Part shown: in pieces, positions 10,315 to 18,884 of the stretch | How positions within the stretch are numbered: position 1 is the first letter of the stretch | How the letters are laid out: the number at the start of each line of letters is the position of its first letter | Assembly (NCBI GenBank): GCA_017511265.1 | Contig: JAFWKV010000016.1 | Location: forward strand, 1 to 46,555 | Source of the DNA: Clostridia bacterium | GTDB lineage: Bacteria > Bacillota > Clostridia > TANB77 > CAG-508 | Direction of reading: 5' to 3' | Length of the DNA stretch: 46,555 nt | The notes under the pieces: generated by a model | Database searches by the model: none | What the model saw: only the letters and a program-made list of their open reading frames with translations | Told to the model about the DNA's origin: nothing | Made by a program: the position numbers and the translations under genes

Positions 10315-11634
10315 TTAATTATTTCTCATTATATTTACAAACCTGGTATATTTTCCTTGCCATACTAATTCTTCTGTTCCTGGTTCTCCTGCCCTAAATT
10401 TTGCAATATTAATTTCTGCTTTATTTTTGTTTTCTTCTGTTTCTTCATAATAGTCTTCTCTATGTATAAACATAACTATATCTGCATCTTGTTCTATTGC
10501 TCCGGAGTCTCTTAAATCTGAAATCATTGGTCTTCGATCCTTGCCTGTTCTTTTTTCGTTTGCCCTGCTTAATTGTGATAGTGCTATTACCGGAATATTT
10601 AGCTCTTTTGCTATAATTTTTAATGTTCTACTTATTTCCGCAACTTCTCTATCCCTTGAACTACTCTGCTGACTTGGTGTTATTAATTGCAAATAGTCTA
10701 TTATAACTAATCCTATTTTTTCTTCCATTTGCATTTTTCTGCATTTTGATCTTATTTCTGATACTGTTATTGATGAATTGTCATCTATAAAAATATTAGC
10801 ATTAGAAATATCTCCAACATTTGTTGCTAATCTTACCCATTCTTCCTCATCTAAATTTCCATCTCTATATTTTTTTGCATCAATCATACACTCACTACAA
10901 ATTATTCTATCTGTCAGTTGGTCTTTTCCCATTTCTAAATTAAATATAAGTACAGGCACTTTTTCTTTTTTGGCTACATTTGTTGCTATATTTAGTGCAA
11001 ATGCTGACTTTCCCATTCCTGGTCTTGCAGCTAGAATTATTAGTTCTGAACCTTTTAGCCCTCCCATTCGCCTGTCTATATCTATAAATCCTGTTGAAAG
11101 TCCCTTCTTTTTTCCATTATTATATAAGTCTTCTAGTTTATTAATTGAATCAATTATTAGGTCGCTTAATTTACTTGCTCCCTTTATATTCTTTTTTTGA
11201 GTTATTTCATATATTCTCTTTTCTGCTAATTCTGTTAATTCATCAGTTTGAATCATATCATCAAAACTCATTTTTGATATTTCGTTTGACATATTTATTA
11301 GATTTCTCTTTATTGCTTTTTCTTTTATTATGTTTATGTATTTCCCTACATTTGCTGTTGTTGGTACTTTTTCTGGAAGACTTGCTATATATTCTATTCC
11401 TCCTATCTCTTCCAGCTTTCCAACTGATGATAGTTCATCTTTTAAAGTTATGATGTCAACTGGATCGTTTCTTGCTATTAAACTTCCGATGCAACCAAAT
11501 ATTATTTTATGGTCTTCTCTGTAAAAGTCATCTTTATTTAGTACTTCAAATGATTGCATAATGGCATCTTCATCAATTAAACATGCTCCAATTACAGATT
11601 GCTCTGCTTCTAAATTATTTGGCATTACTTTCAT
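10315..11634 (-). CDS. dnaB: Replicative DNA helicase DnaB
   Basis: The hexameric 5'-3' helicase of the replication fork. The N-terminal primase-interaction domain begins PNNLEAEQSVIGACLID. The RecA-like motor domain has Walker A AARPGMGKSAFALN, Walker B LVIIDYLQLI, and the conserved DLRDSGAIEQDAD with the arginine-finger region near GKYTRF. The 439-residue length from ATG 11634 is typical. An upstream in-frame start at 11682 would lie in the terminator-like hairpin and add no family sequence, so I use the ATG, which has GGGAGAAGGA before it. The SpoVK-like gene follows. A strong hairpin with a T-run sits about 25 bases upstream. Confidence 0.97.
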   Translation of the reverse strand: MKVMPNNLEAEQSVIGACLIDEDAIMQSFEVLNKDDFYREDHKIIFGCIGSLIARNDPVDIITLKDELSSVGKLEEIGGIEYIASLPEKVPTTANVGKYINIIKEKAIKRNLINMSNEISKMSFDDMIQTDELTELAEKRIYEITQKKNIKGASKLSDLIIDSINKLEDLYNNGKKKGLSTGFIDIDRRMGGLKGSELIILAARPGMGKSAFALNIATNVAKKEKVPVLIFNLEMGKDQLTDRIICSECMIDAKKYRDGNLDEEEWVRLATNVGDISNANIFIDDNSSITVSEIRSKCRKMQMEEKIGLVIIDYLQLITPSQQSSSRDREVAEISRTLKIIAKELNIPVIALSQLSRANEKRTGKDRRPMISDLRDSGAIEQDADIVMFIHREDYYEETEENKNKAEINIAKFRAGEPGTEELVWQGKYTRFVNIMRNN

Positions 11635-11657
11635 ATTTTCCTTCTCCCTTTTCGGCA

Positions 11658-11712
11658 CAAAAAAAGCCCTTATAATTAACACACTTTTATTGTACTAATT
11701 ATAAAGGCTTTT
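11658..11712 (-). terminator. Intrinsic terminator or attenuator just upstream of dnaB
   Basis: On the minus strand AAAAGCC, a one-base bulge and TTATAATTA pair with TAATTATAA and GGCTTTTTTT, giving a stem of about 16 pairs and a run of seven T. It ends the WYL/DUF2779 transcript. Because it lies inside the possible dnaB leader, it could also attenuate dnaB, but I see no obvious competing anti-terminator stem. Confidence 0.75.
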
Positions 11713-11739
11713 CGCAATGCAACTGGTCACATAATGTGT

Positions 11740-11860
11740 TTATGTTAAAATAACTTAAGGGTTATATATAAATATATTTGAACAAAACATAGCTGGGGTC
11801 TTCCTATGGGTCTTGTTCTTAAATATATTTATATATAACCCTTAAGTTATTTTAGCATAA
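11740..11860. repeat. Family-2 inverted-repeat element (CTGGGGTCTTC core), copy a
   Basis: Locus-specific arms of about 45 bases (TATGTTAAAATAACTTAAGG and onward) pair almost perfectly. They continue into GAACAA/TTGTTC and enclose a plus-strand core AAC, ATAG, loop CTGGGGTCTTC (11793-11803), CTAT, GGGTC. The core matches 22636-22730 closely; 28432-28660 and 46110-46226 carry the same pieces in permuted order. It lies between the WYL regulator and the dnaB terminator. Confidence 0.85.
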
Positions 11861-11861
11861 A

Positions 11862-12854
11862 TTATAGTGTGTACCTTTTTTGGGCATTACTTATAATGTC
11901 TTTTAATTCTTTCACTAATTCAGTAGGCTTTGTAACAGTTACTATATCTAAGTTTCTCATTGCCCACATTTTAAATCCAACAGGATTTGCTGAAAGTTTC
12001 ATTTTGAATTTATCTTTACTAATTGGTCTTATATCTATTTTTTTACCAAATTTTTCGATTACTTCTTCTAATAATAATTCATTACATTCCGCTTCTATTT
12101 CTACTTCATTTCCACTAAACACTTCTACTGAGCTATCTGTATACTTTTCTATTTCTTTTTCTGTTTTATTTATTTTTATTTTTTCATGAAGTTCAATTAA
12201 GTCTTTTATTCTATCTAATCTATAATGATAAAATTCCCTTTGTCCATCTTTAATAGCTAGCATATAAAGCTGCTGTCTATCATAAATTATTGCATATGGA
12301 GATACTGTTGGAGTACTTATTATTTTCTTTTTTATTTTGTCTCCCACTATACAATATTTCCAATATTCAAATTTTATTTTATTTTTATTCATTATGCTGT
12401 TTGCAATGTCTTCTATATTCTTTATAACTTCTCTGTTACTTGTCATTCCTTTGGGTGAATATACTTTGTAATTTTTTATTTTTTCGTTTTCATATATTGT
12501 TTGCATATTTTTGCATTTTTTTATTATTTCTTTTGCAACTTTTGGCTCTATAAATGTTGAATAACTAAATGTGTCTATTATTGCTCTTATTTCTCCTGGT
12601 TCGAAGTCTGTTTCTGGATCATTTGTTATATAATATCCTTTTCTGTTGTCTGTAAATGTACTAACATCATAATCGAATTTTTCTTGTAACAGATTTATGT
12701 TTCTTCTTATTGTTCTTGGGTCTATATCTACATCATATATTTCTTTTATTTTGTCTTTTATTTCATTTATTGATAATTTATGTTCTTGGTCACTATATTT
12801 TTTTAATATATTTAGTATATATAATATGTTTCCATTTTTTTCGTATAAATCCAT
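11862..12854 (-). CDS. WYL-domain transcriptional regulator with N-terminal HTH
   Basis: A 330-residue protein. An N-terminal winged-helix segment (about residues 8-75) contains KLSINEIKDKIKE and the recognition-helix-like DPRTIRRNINLLQEKF. It is followed by a WYL domain with VSPYAIIYDRQQLYMLAI and the conserved YHYRLDRIKDL, then a WCX-like C-terminal part. WYL domains bind nucleic-acid or nucleotide ligands and often control DNA-repair or phage-defence genes. The ATG overlaps the end of the DUF2779 gene (stop at 12855, start at 12854) with GGAGG inside that gene's end, so translation is coupled. The likely target is its own operon; this is inference. The hairpin element at 11740 and a terminator follow. 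Confidence 0.85.
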   Translation of the reverse strand: MDLYEKNGNILYILNILKKYSDQEHKLSINEIKDKIKEIYDVDIDPRTIRRNINLLQEKFDYDVSTFTDNRKGYYITNDPETDFEPGEIRAIIDTFSYSTFIEPKVAKEIIKKCKNMQTIYENEKIKNYKVYSPKGMTSNREVIKNIEDIANSIMNKNKIKFEYWKYCIVGDKIKKKIISTPTVSPYAIIYDRQQLYMLAIKDGQREFYHYRLDRIKDLIELHEKIKINKTEKEIEKYTDSSVEVFSGNEVEIEAECNELLLEEVIEKFGKKIDIRPISKDKFKMKLSANPVGFKMWAMRNLDIVTVTKPTELVKELKDIISNAQKRYTL

Positions 12855-14348
12855 CTACTGTCCTCCTATTATTTCTCTTAATTTTTCCCATATTTTTACT
12901 AATCCATAAGTATCTAACTTGCAGTATTCTAATAATGCGTTTTTTAATTTTTCTTGTTCTTCTTTTGATTTACTTGGTAAACTTAAAAATATTTCCGGTG
13001 CTTCTCCACCATTGTGCACATCTTCTAAATTATGATAATCTAATTCTGGATTATCTGGAAACAATGCTGGTAGTACATACTTTATTGTATAAAATCCTTC
13101 CATTGCCTTTGTATAATAAAGTCTTTGCATAAATGGTTTCATCAAATCTTTCATATTGTCTCTGATATTTAGTAAGTGCTCTCTTAAATCAGGAAATTGC
13201 TCTGCAAGCTCTCTTAATACTCTTTTTTCAAATCCCATATTATATGCTACTACACATACGTTCATTGGTATATCTTGTACAAGTCTTTCTGCTATTTGTC
13301 TTCTTGAGTCAACACCTGGCTCTGCTAAGTATTCTTTATGTTTTACTTCTCCTTTTTCGTCTTCTATATAGTGTAATGAAAATTGGAATGGAGTTTGCAT
13401 ATAAGGATATATTCCATCATATTCTGGTATTGCTTGCTTAATTGTTTCAAAGTCTAAAAAATAAATTGGTATAGATAGGGTGTTCATATATTCTCTTATT
13501 TTTTCAACTTCTATTTTATCTTTTAAATTATTTATTTCAAAGTCAATTTGTTCTTTGTATTTTGGATTTATTTTTTCATTTTGTATATCTTCAAAACTGT
13601 ACTTTCCTTGATTATAAAATTCAAGCTTTTTCTTTTTACTTAGGCCTTTTACTTTGAATATATTTTTTTCAGGTAGATGTTTTGTACAATGGCTCCAGTA
13701 CTGACAGACATATGGTTTAAAACATTGCATACCTATTTTGTCATCTGGTTCTTTATTGGAATTGTTTTTATTCATATATGTGTTTATATCTTTTATATTT
13801 TTTTCTATTTCTTCATATTTGTTTGATGCAGTGTCTGTAATATCTTCTATTACAAATAATTTGTCTAATTCTAATTCACCATTTCTTACATATTCTCCAT
13901 TTAAGTGGACTATACATACTTTTTTCACATTAAATCCTAAATTTGTTAATACATAATATTGATATGATGCATCCTCTATATATATATTTTTTAAATGATT
14001 TGAGGATTTTACTTCATATATTTCTACTCCTTCTTCATCGTTTTTTAGAATATCTACACTGCAAAAGTTATGATTGTAACTAAATGATGCTTCTGTTATT
14101 ATGTTTGGTTTATTTTTTAGTGCTTCTTCTGTTTGAATTATCATCTGTTTTTTGTCGTTATTGTATTCTATATCTGTATATTTTCCAAATATTCTTTTTG
14201 CTAATTCTCCTACTTTTGTTCCTGTTTCAAATATTTCATCTGGCGTTGTTTGCTCTGCCTCTTCTGGCTTAAAGTTGTCCATCCATAGCATTTTTGGACA
14301 TTGTATTGCTCTACAATATTTGGTTTTTGATAGATATAATTTGTTCAT
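12855..14348 (-). CDS. DUF2779 protein: Cas4-like nuclease fused to DEDD exonuclease-like domain
   Basis: A 497-residue protein. The N-terminal half resembles a Cas4-type PD-(D/E)XK nuclease with an iron-sulphur cluster: Cys12 and Cys17 (KYCRAIQCPKMLW), Asp99, the E-x-K motif at Glu112-Lys114 (IYEVKSS), and Cys209, Cys215 and Cys221. The C-terminal half (DUF2779, from about residue 290) has a DEDD 3'-5' exonuclease look: Asp299 and Glu301 in YFLDFET, then VAYNMGFEKRVLREL, and a late Asp in YCKLDTYGL. Both assignments come from motifs I can see; activity is inferred. It is coupled to a WYL regulator, a pairing that recalls defence or repair modules. The ATG has AGGAGAT upstream. tRNA-Gln lies upstream behind a terminator. 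Confidence 0.75.
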   Translation of the reverse strand: MNKLYLSKTKYCRAIQCPKMLWMDNFKPEEAEQTTPDEIFETGTKVGELAKRIFGKYTDIEYNNDKKQMIIQTEEALKNKPNIITEASFSYNHNFCSVDILKNDEEGVEIYEVKSSNHLKNIYIEDASYQYYVLTNLGFNVKKVCIVHLNGEYVRNGELELDKLFVIEDITDTASNKYEEIEKNIKDINTYMNKNNSNKEPDDKIGMQCFKPYVCQYWSHCTKHLPEKNIFKVKGLSKKKKLEFYNQGKYSFEDIQNEKINPKYKEQIDFEINNLKDKIEVEKIREYMNTLSIPIYFLDFETIKQAIPEYDGIYPYMQTPFQFSLHYIEDEKGEVKHKEYLAEPGVDSRRQIAERLVQDIPMNVCVVAYNMGFEKRVLRELAEQFPDLREHLLNIRDNMKDLMKPFMQRLYYTKAMEGFYTIKYVLPALFPDNPELDYHNLEDVHNGGEAPEIFLSLPSKSKEEQEKLKNALLEYCKLDTYGLVKIWEKLREIIGGQ

Positions 14349-14474
14349 TTTTATCTCCTATTAATTTTATTCAGCTATATTTTCTCTGTTTTAACTTCTT
14401 TTTCATTCTAACATATATGTTTTTCTTTTTCAATCTGTTGTTTAATTCTTTTATAATGTCTTTTCTCTATAATC

Positions 14475-14520
14475 AAAAGGTTGTAGAACCACTGAAATAT
14501 CAGTGTTTTTACAACCTTTT
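14475..14520 (-). terminator. Terminator after clpX and tRNA-Gln
   Basis: AAAAGGTTGTA pairs with TACAACCTTTT and an inner CACTGA pairs with TCAGTG. The hairpin stands just downstream of the minus-strand tRNA-Gln and upstream of the DUF2779 gene, with T-rich sequence on both sides. Confidence 0.7.
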
Positions 14521-14526
14521 TTCTTT

Positions 14527-14601
14527 TGGCTGGGGTGGTAGGATTCGAACCTACGCATCGATGGGTCAGAGCCATCTGCCTTACCGCTTGGCTACACCCC
14601 A
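14527..14601 (-). tRNA. tRNA-Gln (anticodon CTG)
   Basis: The minus strand folds as a full cloverleaf. Acceptor TGGGGTG pairs with CACCCCA, the D arm holds AGCCAAGCGGTAAGGC, the anticodon stem GATGG/CCATC closes loop CTCTGAC (anticodon CTG, reading CAG), and the T arm is GTAGGTTCGAATCCTAC. CCA is encoded. It starts 21 bases after the clpX stop codon, so it may be made from the clpX transcript. Confidence 0.93.
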
Positions 14602-14622
14602 ATATATAGAAACAGCATTCAA

Positions 14623-15939
14623 TTATGCTGTCTCTTCTTTTATATGTTTTGGTATTCTTCTTTGTCTCTTTATAGGTTCCTCTTGCAATCTATTTTCATT
14701 AATAGTAAGTCTTGGTCCCTCTAATCCAAGTACAGTTTCTTTTGTAATTACACATTTTTCTATATTTGGATTTGAAGGTGTTTCAAACATTATGTCTCTC
14801 ATTATGTCTTCTATTATTGAGCGTAATCCTCTTGCACCTGTTTCTCGTTCAATGGCTTTATCTACAATAACTTCTAAAGCTTCTTTTTCAAATTCTAATT
14901 CAACATTATCAAGTTCAAATAATTTTTTATATTGTTTAACTAATGCATTTTTAGGTTCTACTGCAATTTTTATTAATGCTTCTCTGTCTAATTCTTTTAA
15001 TGTTGCAATTATTGGAAGTCTTCCTATAAATTCAGGAATTAACCCAAATTTTAGCAAGTCTTGTGGAAGAAGTTCCTCTAAAACTTCATATCTGCTGACT
15101 TCTTTTTCACTTTGAATTGAACTTCCAAAACCTATAGTATTTTTGCCAGTTCTTTCTTTTATTATTTTTTCTAATCCTTCAAAAGCTCCTCCACATATAA
15201 ATAATATATTTGAAGTATCTATTTGTAATAACTCTTGATGTGGGTGTTTTCTTCCTCCCTGAGGTGGTACAGATGCTATTGTTCCTTCTACAATTTTTAA
15301 TAGGGCTTGTTGAACACCTTCACCACTTACATCTCTTGTTATTGATGGATTTTCTGATTTTCTTGTAATCTTATCTATTTCATCAATATAAATTATACCT
15401 TTTTGTGCTTTTTGTACATCTCCGTCAGCTGCTTGAATAAGTTTTAGTAGAATGTTTTCTACATCTTCACCAACATATCCAGCTTCTGTAAGAGTTGTTG
15501 CATCAGCTATTGCAAATGGTACATTTAAAATTTTAGCTAATGTGCTTGCAAGTAATGTTTTACCACATCCAGTTGCACCAAGTAATAAAATATTACTTTT
15601 CTGAATTTCTACGTCATCATTTTTTTCATTATCTTCTTCATGTGCAATTCTTTTATAATGATTGTAAACTGCTACTGATAGTGCTTTTTTAGCATTTTCC
15701 TGTCCTATTACATATTCATCTAAAATCTTTTTTATTTCTTTTGGACTTGGTATTTCTTCTAGACCTTCTAATGTGTATCTTTCATCTTCATATTCTTCAC
15801 TGTCTATTATACTATTACATAAATCTACACATTCATTACAAATATAAACTCCAGGTCCTGCTACTATTTTATTAACTTCGTCTTGTGTTTTTCCACAAAA
15901 AGAACATCTTACACTTCTTGGTGTATCGCTTTTAGCCAT
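14623..15939 (-). CDS. clpX: ATP-dependent Clp protease ATP-binding subunit ClpX
   Basis: AAA+ unfoldase that recognises tagged substrates and feeds them to ClpP. The 438-residue protein has the N-terminal zinc domain (Cys12, Cys15, Cys34, Cys37 in RCSFCGK and CNECVDLC), Walker [14 protein letters not shown], the pore loop AGYVGEDVE, Walker [12 protein letters not shown], the IGF-type ClpP-docking loop (KNTIGFGSS) and sensor GARGLRSI. The ATG follows GAGAGGAGA. It lies 15 bases after clpP, in the standard tig-clpP-clpX order. Confidence 0.98.
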   Translation of the reverse strand: MAKSDTPRSVRCSFCGKTQDEVNKIVAGPGVYICNECVDLCNSIIDSEEYEDERYTLEGLEEIPSPKEIKKILDEYVIGQENAKKALSVAVYNHYKRIAHEEDNEKNDDVEIQKSNILLLGATGCGKTLLASTLAKILNVPFAIADATTLTEAGYVGEDVENILLKLIQAADGDVQKAQKGIIYIDEIDKITRKSENPSITRDVSGEGVQQALLKIVEGTIASVPPQGGRKHPHQELLQIDTSNILFICGGAFEGLEKIIKERTGKNTIGFGSSIQSEKEVSRYEVLEELLPQDLLKFGLIPEFIGRLPIIATLKELDREALIKIAVEPKNALVKQYKKLFELDNVELEFEKEALEVIVDKAIERETGARGLRSIIEDIMRDIMFETPSNPNIEKCVITKETVLGLEGPRLTINENRLQEEPIKRQRRIPKHIKEETA

Positions 15940-15954
15940 TAAAATTCTCCTCTC

Positions 15955-16557
15955 TTAGTTTCTTTTATCCATTATTCCGTCTATTAAACCATATTTTAAT
16001 GCCTCTTCTGCTGTCATATAATTGTCTCTTTCTGTGTCCTTCATAATTGTTTCTAAGCTTTGCCCTGTCCTATCACTTAATAATTTATTTAATTTTTCTC
16101 TTGTTCTTACCATATGATCTGCATGAATTTTTATTTCTGTTGTTTGTCCAGAAAGTCCTCCACCACCAATAAGTGGTTGATGTATTAAAATTTCTGCATT
16201 TGGCGTTGCATATCTTTTGCCTTTTTCTCCTGATGCTAAAAGTACAGCGCCCATACTTGCTGCCATACCTATACATATTGTAGATACTGGACATTTAATA
16301 TAATTCATTGTGTCTACTATTCCCATTCCATCTGTAATAGATCCTCCTGGTGAGTTTATATAAAGGTTTATTTCTTTATCCGGATCTTCTGATTCTAAAA
16401 ATAACATTTGTGCTATTATTAGACTTGATGTTGTTGGATTTACATCTTCTCCTAAAAATATTATTCTATCTTTTAAAAGTCTAGAAAAAATGTCGTAAGA
16501 TCTTTCTCCTTTACTTGTTTGTTCAATAACATATGGTACTAAACTATTTTGTAACAT
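15955..16557 (-). CDS. clpP: ATP-dependent Clp protease proteolytic subunit ClpP
   Basis: Serine peptidase that forms the tetradecameric chamber of the Clp protease. Catalytic triad: Ser101 in [11 protein letters not shown], His126 in ILIHQPL, and Asp174 in the DTERD motif. The oxyanion loop NSPGGS is present, as is the handle-helix region with GLSGQTTEI. At 200 residues it has the family length. The start ATG has AGGAGGAAA nearby. It lies between tig (11 bases upstream) and clpX (15 bases downstream), so the three are presumably one transcript. Confidence 0.98.
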   Translation of the reverse strand: MLQNSLVPYVIEQTSKGERSYDIFSRLLKDRIIFLGEDVNPTTSSLIIAQMLFLESEDPDKEINLYINSPGGSITDGMGIVDTMNYIKCPVSTICIGMAASMGAVLLASGEKGKRYATPNAEILIHQPLIGGGGLSGQTTEIKIHADHMVRTREKLNKLLSDRTGQSLETIMKDTERDNYMTAEEALKYGLIDGIMDKRN

Positions 16558-16568
16558 ACTTTTTCCTC

Positions 16569-17852
16569 CTATTTCATTTTAGCGTTTTTAACTAAAAATT
16601 CTATAGCTTTTTCAGATTTTATTCCATTTTTTATGTATTCTTTTATATTTTCATTATCTTTAAAGTCATCTTCTGTTTTGCCATAATTTTTAGCCATTTC
16701 TTTTAATTTTTCTGAAACTTCTTCATCACTTGCTTCTATATTTTCTTTTTCAATTATAGCTTCTAAAGCAAGTCTTGATTTTATAGCTTCAATTGCTTGT
16801 GGCTCTGCTTCTTTTTTAAATTCTTCTTCTGTTTTTCCCATCATTTGCATATATTGTTCAAATTTTAGTCCTTGATATGCTAGCCTTTGTTCCATATCTT
16901 TTATCATATTTTCAACTTCTATTTCAATCATACCTGATGGAATGTCTAATTTAGCATTTTCACAAACTGCTTTTATTACACTATCTTCAGTTTCATATTT
17001 TGCTCTTTCTTCATTTTGCTTTTCTAATTTTGCCTTTATGTCTGCTTTTAGTTCATCTAAAGTATCAAATTCGCTAGCGTCTTTAGCAAATTCATCATCT
17101 AATTGTGGTAATTCTTTTTTCTTGATTTCATGTAGTGTTACTTTAAATACAGCATCTTTTCCTGCTAAATCCTTTGAGAAGTATTCATCTGGGAATTTTA
17201 CTTTTATGTCTTTTACATCATCTATGTTCATTCCTATTATTTGTTCTTCAAAACCTGGTATAAATGTATTACTTCCTATTGTTAGTTCATGGTTTTCTGC
17301 TTTTCCACCTTCAAATTCTACTCCATCAACTGAACCTACAAAATCAATTACTGTTATGTCTCCATCTTCCACTGGTCTATCTTCAACAGTTATTAATCTA
17401 CTATTATGTTCTTGCATATGACCAAGTTCATGGTTTATATCATCATCTGATACATTATACTCAACCTTTTTGATTTCTATACCTTTATATTTGCCAAGTT
17501 CAATCTCTGGCTTTGTTTGAACTACTGCTGTAAATATTAGGTCTTGTCCTTTTTCCATTTGAACTACGTCAATTGTTGGATGGCTTACTGCTTCTATTTT
17601 GTTTTCTTTAAGTGCTTCTTCATAATTTTCTGATGCAACTTCATTGAATGCATCTTCATAGAAAATTTCTTTTCCATAATATTTCTCTACTATATTCATT
17701 GGTGCTTTACCTTTTCTAAATCCTGGTATATTAAAGTATTTAGCACTTTTAAAATATACTTTTCTCATAGCATCTTCAAATTTTGATGCTTCTACTGTAA
17801 TTTCTAATTTTACTTCGTTTGCATTGTCTGTCTTTTCTACTTTACTGTTCAT
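16569..17852 (-). CDS. tig: Trigger factor
   Basis: Ribosome-bound chaperone and peptidyl-prolyl isomerase that meets nascent chains at the exit tunnel. The ribosome-docking signature is [27 protein letters not shown] around residue 40 (GFRKGKAP). The FKBP-type domain spans about 160-245 ([31 protein letters not shown]), and a long helical C-terminal domain follows. At 427 residues it is complete. The start follows GAAAGGAAAG. A good promoter (17890-17917) precedes it, so the tig-clpP-clpX operon starts here. Confidence 0.97.
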   Translation of the reverse strand: MNSKVEKTDNANEVKLEITVEASKFEDAMRKVYFKSAKYFNIPGFRKGKAPMNIVEKYYGKEIFYEDAFNEVASENYEEALKENKIEAVSHPTIDVVQMEKGQDLIFTAVVQTKPEIELGKYKGIEIKKVEYNVSDDDINHELGHMQEHNSRLITVEDRPVEDGDITVIDFVGSVDGVEFEGGKAENHELTIGSNTFIPGFEEQIIGMNIDDVKDIKVKFPDEYFSKDLAGKDAVFKVTLHEIKKKELPQLDDEFAKDASEFDTLDELKADIKAKLEKQNEERAKYETEDSVIKAVCENAKLDIPSGMIEIEVENMIKDMEQRLAYQGLKFEQYMQMMGKTEEEFKKEAEPQAIEAIKSRLALEAIIEKENIEASDEEVSEKLKEMAKNYGKTEDDFKDNENIKEYIKNGIKSEKAIEFLVKNAKMK

Positions 17853-17889
17853 TATAAATCTTTCCTTTCTATTACATTTTAGCTTTTAT

Positions 17890-17917
17890 ATTATATCATA
17901 CTTTCGTTATATTGCAA
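17890..17917 (-). promoter_or_regulatory. Sigma-A-type promoter of the tig-clpP-clpX operon
   Basis: On the minus strand TTGCAA (17912-17917) and TATAAT (17890-17895) are 16 bases apart, about 38 bases upstream of the tig start codon. It faces rpmB, which is transcribed the other way. Confidence 0.65.
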
Positions 17918-18009
17918 GAAAATTTTAAAAAATACTTGTTTTTTTTGTTTTTATATGTTAAACTATAGTACAGTAATTTTTATATTAACTAATTAGGAGG
18001 TGCGTATTA

Positions 18010-18207
18010 ATGGCTAAATGTGCAGTTTGTGGAAAAACAACAAGCTTTGGAAATAATCTTAGCATTACTCGTTCACATATAAGTAAAAGAAATGTTAGAC
18101 CAGTAAAACCAAACTTAAGAACTGTTAAAGCTAATATAAATGGTGAATCTAAAAGAATTAAGGTATGTGCTAAATGTTTAAGAGATGGAAAAATTGAAAG
18201 AGCTTAA
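18010..18207 (+). CDS. rpmB: 50S ribosomal protein L28
   Basis: Small large-subunit ribosomal protein. The 65-residue sequence opens MAKCAVCGK and ends with a second CxxC (VCAKCLRDGKIERA), so it is the zinc-binding C+ form; Cys4, Cys7 and the late pair would hold zinc. Basic residues in RSHISKRNVRPVKPNLR fit rRNA contact. The ATG follows TTAGGAGGTG. It stands alone between divergent tig and the inverted-repeat element at 18227, which probably terminates it. Confidence 0.97.
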   Translation: MAKCAVCGKTTSFGNNLSITRSHISKRNVRPVKPNLRTVKANINGESKRIKVCAKCLRDGKIERA

Positions 18208-18226
18208 TAATAATTCATAAAAGACT

Positions 18227-18484
18227 GTTCAAGTAAAGTGGACAGTCTTTTTTGGTAGAACTTAAAAATATTATATATAATTAAAAGAGAATGTTATATT
18301 TGTTAAACATTACGACTTTGTTGTCGCTTTCTTTCAGTTAAATAATTAATGAAAAGAAAGCTCCAGACAGCTTCGCTTTGCTCCGCCTACGCAGTCTTCA
18401 TTTTTTAACAAATATAACATTCTCTTTTTAGCTTATTTTATTTTTTTAAGTTCTACCAAAAAAGACTATCCACTTTGCTTGAAC
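18227..18484. repeat. Large family-3 inverted-repeat element between rpmB and spoVM
   Basis: Arms of about 80 bases (18227-18306 with 18403-18484) pair with a few mismatches and contain GTTCAAGTAAAGTGGACAG and GGTAGAACTTAAAAA. Read on the minus strand, the core has GACT, GCGTAGGCG, GAGCAAAGCGAAG, GGA, a stem GCTTTC...GAAAG, GCGACAACAA and AGTC: the same order of motifs as 1541-1678 with changed but still paired stems. It fills the gap between convergent rpmB and spoVM and ends six bases from the spoVM stop, so it can serve as a shared transcription end. Confidence 0.8.
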
Positions 18485-18489
18485 TTATT

Positions 18490-18564
18490 TTAATCTTTGA
18501 TTCCAAAAATAAACTTCACAATTCCTCTGAAACATTTTGGAACTTTTTTTACAACAACCGTCAT
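18490..18564 (-). CDS. spoVM: Stage V sporulation protein M (SpoVM), 24 residues
   Basis: A 24-residue ORF that a length-filtered gene search would miss. Aligned without gaps to B. subtilis SpoVM it is identical at Lys7, Pro9, Lys10, Gly14, Ile15, Val16 and Gly21. Pro9 is a residue known to matter for SpoVM's recognition of the curved forespore membrane. The peptide is amphipathic and basic, as expected for the helix that anchors SpoIVA and the spore coat base. ATG 18564 follows AAAGGAGGAATAC. It lies 15 bases after a 49-residue membrane protein gene and was probably transcribed with it. The family match is from remembered sequence and is strong for so short a protein. Confidence 0.88.
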   Translation of the reverse strand: MTVVVKKVPKCFRGIVKFIFGIKD

Positions 18565-18579
18565 ATGTATTCCTCCTTT

Positions 18580-18729
18580 TTAGCATGCTAACCATAAAAA
18601 ACCGATAGCTATTACAGCTATTCCTATTAAAAACAGCCAACCTGTTATTGGAAGTAAAAGTACTAATAGTATTCCTAATCCTAAACCAATTAAGCATATT
18701 GCTAAAGCTTTTTTTAGTATTCCGAACAT
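18580..18729 (-). CDS. Small hydrophobic membrane protein, 49 residues
   Basis: The ORF begins MFGILKKALAICLIGLGLG and ends IGFLWLAC. Two hydrophobic segments (about residues 8-26 and 31-48) are separated by PITGW, so it should be a two-pass membrane hairpin. GGAGGT lies eight bases before the ATG. I do not recognise a named family. It is directly upstream of spoVM, which suggests expression in the mother cell during sporulation, but that is inference from position. A longer overlapping frame at 18485-18745 has no such support. Confidence 0.75.
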   Translation of the reverse strand: MFGILKKALAICLIGLGLGILLVLLLPITGWLFLIGIAVIAIGFLWLAC

Positions 18730-18757
18730 AATAACTTACCTCCAATTCTTTTATTTT

Positions 18758-18765
18758 ATTATATG
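18758..18765 (-). promoter_or_regulatory. Possible sigma-E-like -10 element of the spoVM operon
   Basis: The minus strand reads CATATAAT about 30 bases before the 49-residue gene, close to the mother-cell sigma-E -10 pattern CATACAAT. The -35 region is poor, so the assignment rests partly on the sporulation content of the operon. Confidence 0.3.
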
Positions 18766-18796
18766 AGTGGTTTACTTTTTTTGTTACTTATTTTGC

Positions 18797-18825
18797 TTGC
18801 TTACTTGTCAACTATTTTGTATAAT
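18797..18825 (+). promoter_or_regulatory. Sigma-A-type promoter of nth
   Basis: TTGCTT (18797-18802) and TATAAT (18820-18825) are 17 bases apart, about 60 bases upstream of the nth ATG. This promoter is divergent from the spoVM operon. Confidence 0.6.
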
Positions 18826-18884
18826 TAATGTGGAAAAATATAAACTTATTTTTTCATATTAATTATACTGAAAGGAATTTAGAT

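Noticed and set aside
11779..11818. Hammerhead or twister ribozyme in the family-2 core
   Set aside because: The permuted three-way junction invited this, but the hammerhead blocks CTGANGA and GAAA are absent on both strands, and I could not place the twister core. It is left as an unassigned structured motif.
14294..15115. Plus-strand ORF of 273 codons
   Set aside because: It runs across the DUF2779 start, tRNA-Gln and clpX on the opposite strand, has no ribosome binding site, and its translation is low-complexity Ser/Phe/Leu typical of a shadow frame.
18485..18745. Minus-strand ORF of 86 codons
   Set aside because: It overlaps two better-supported small genes (spoVM and a membrane peptide) in another frame and resembles no protein family.
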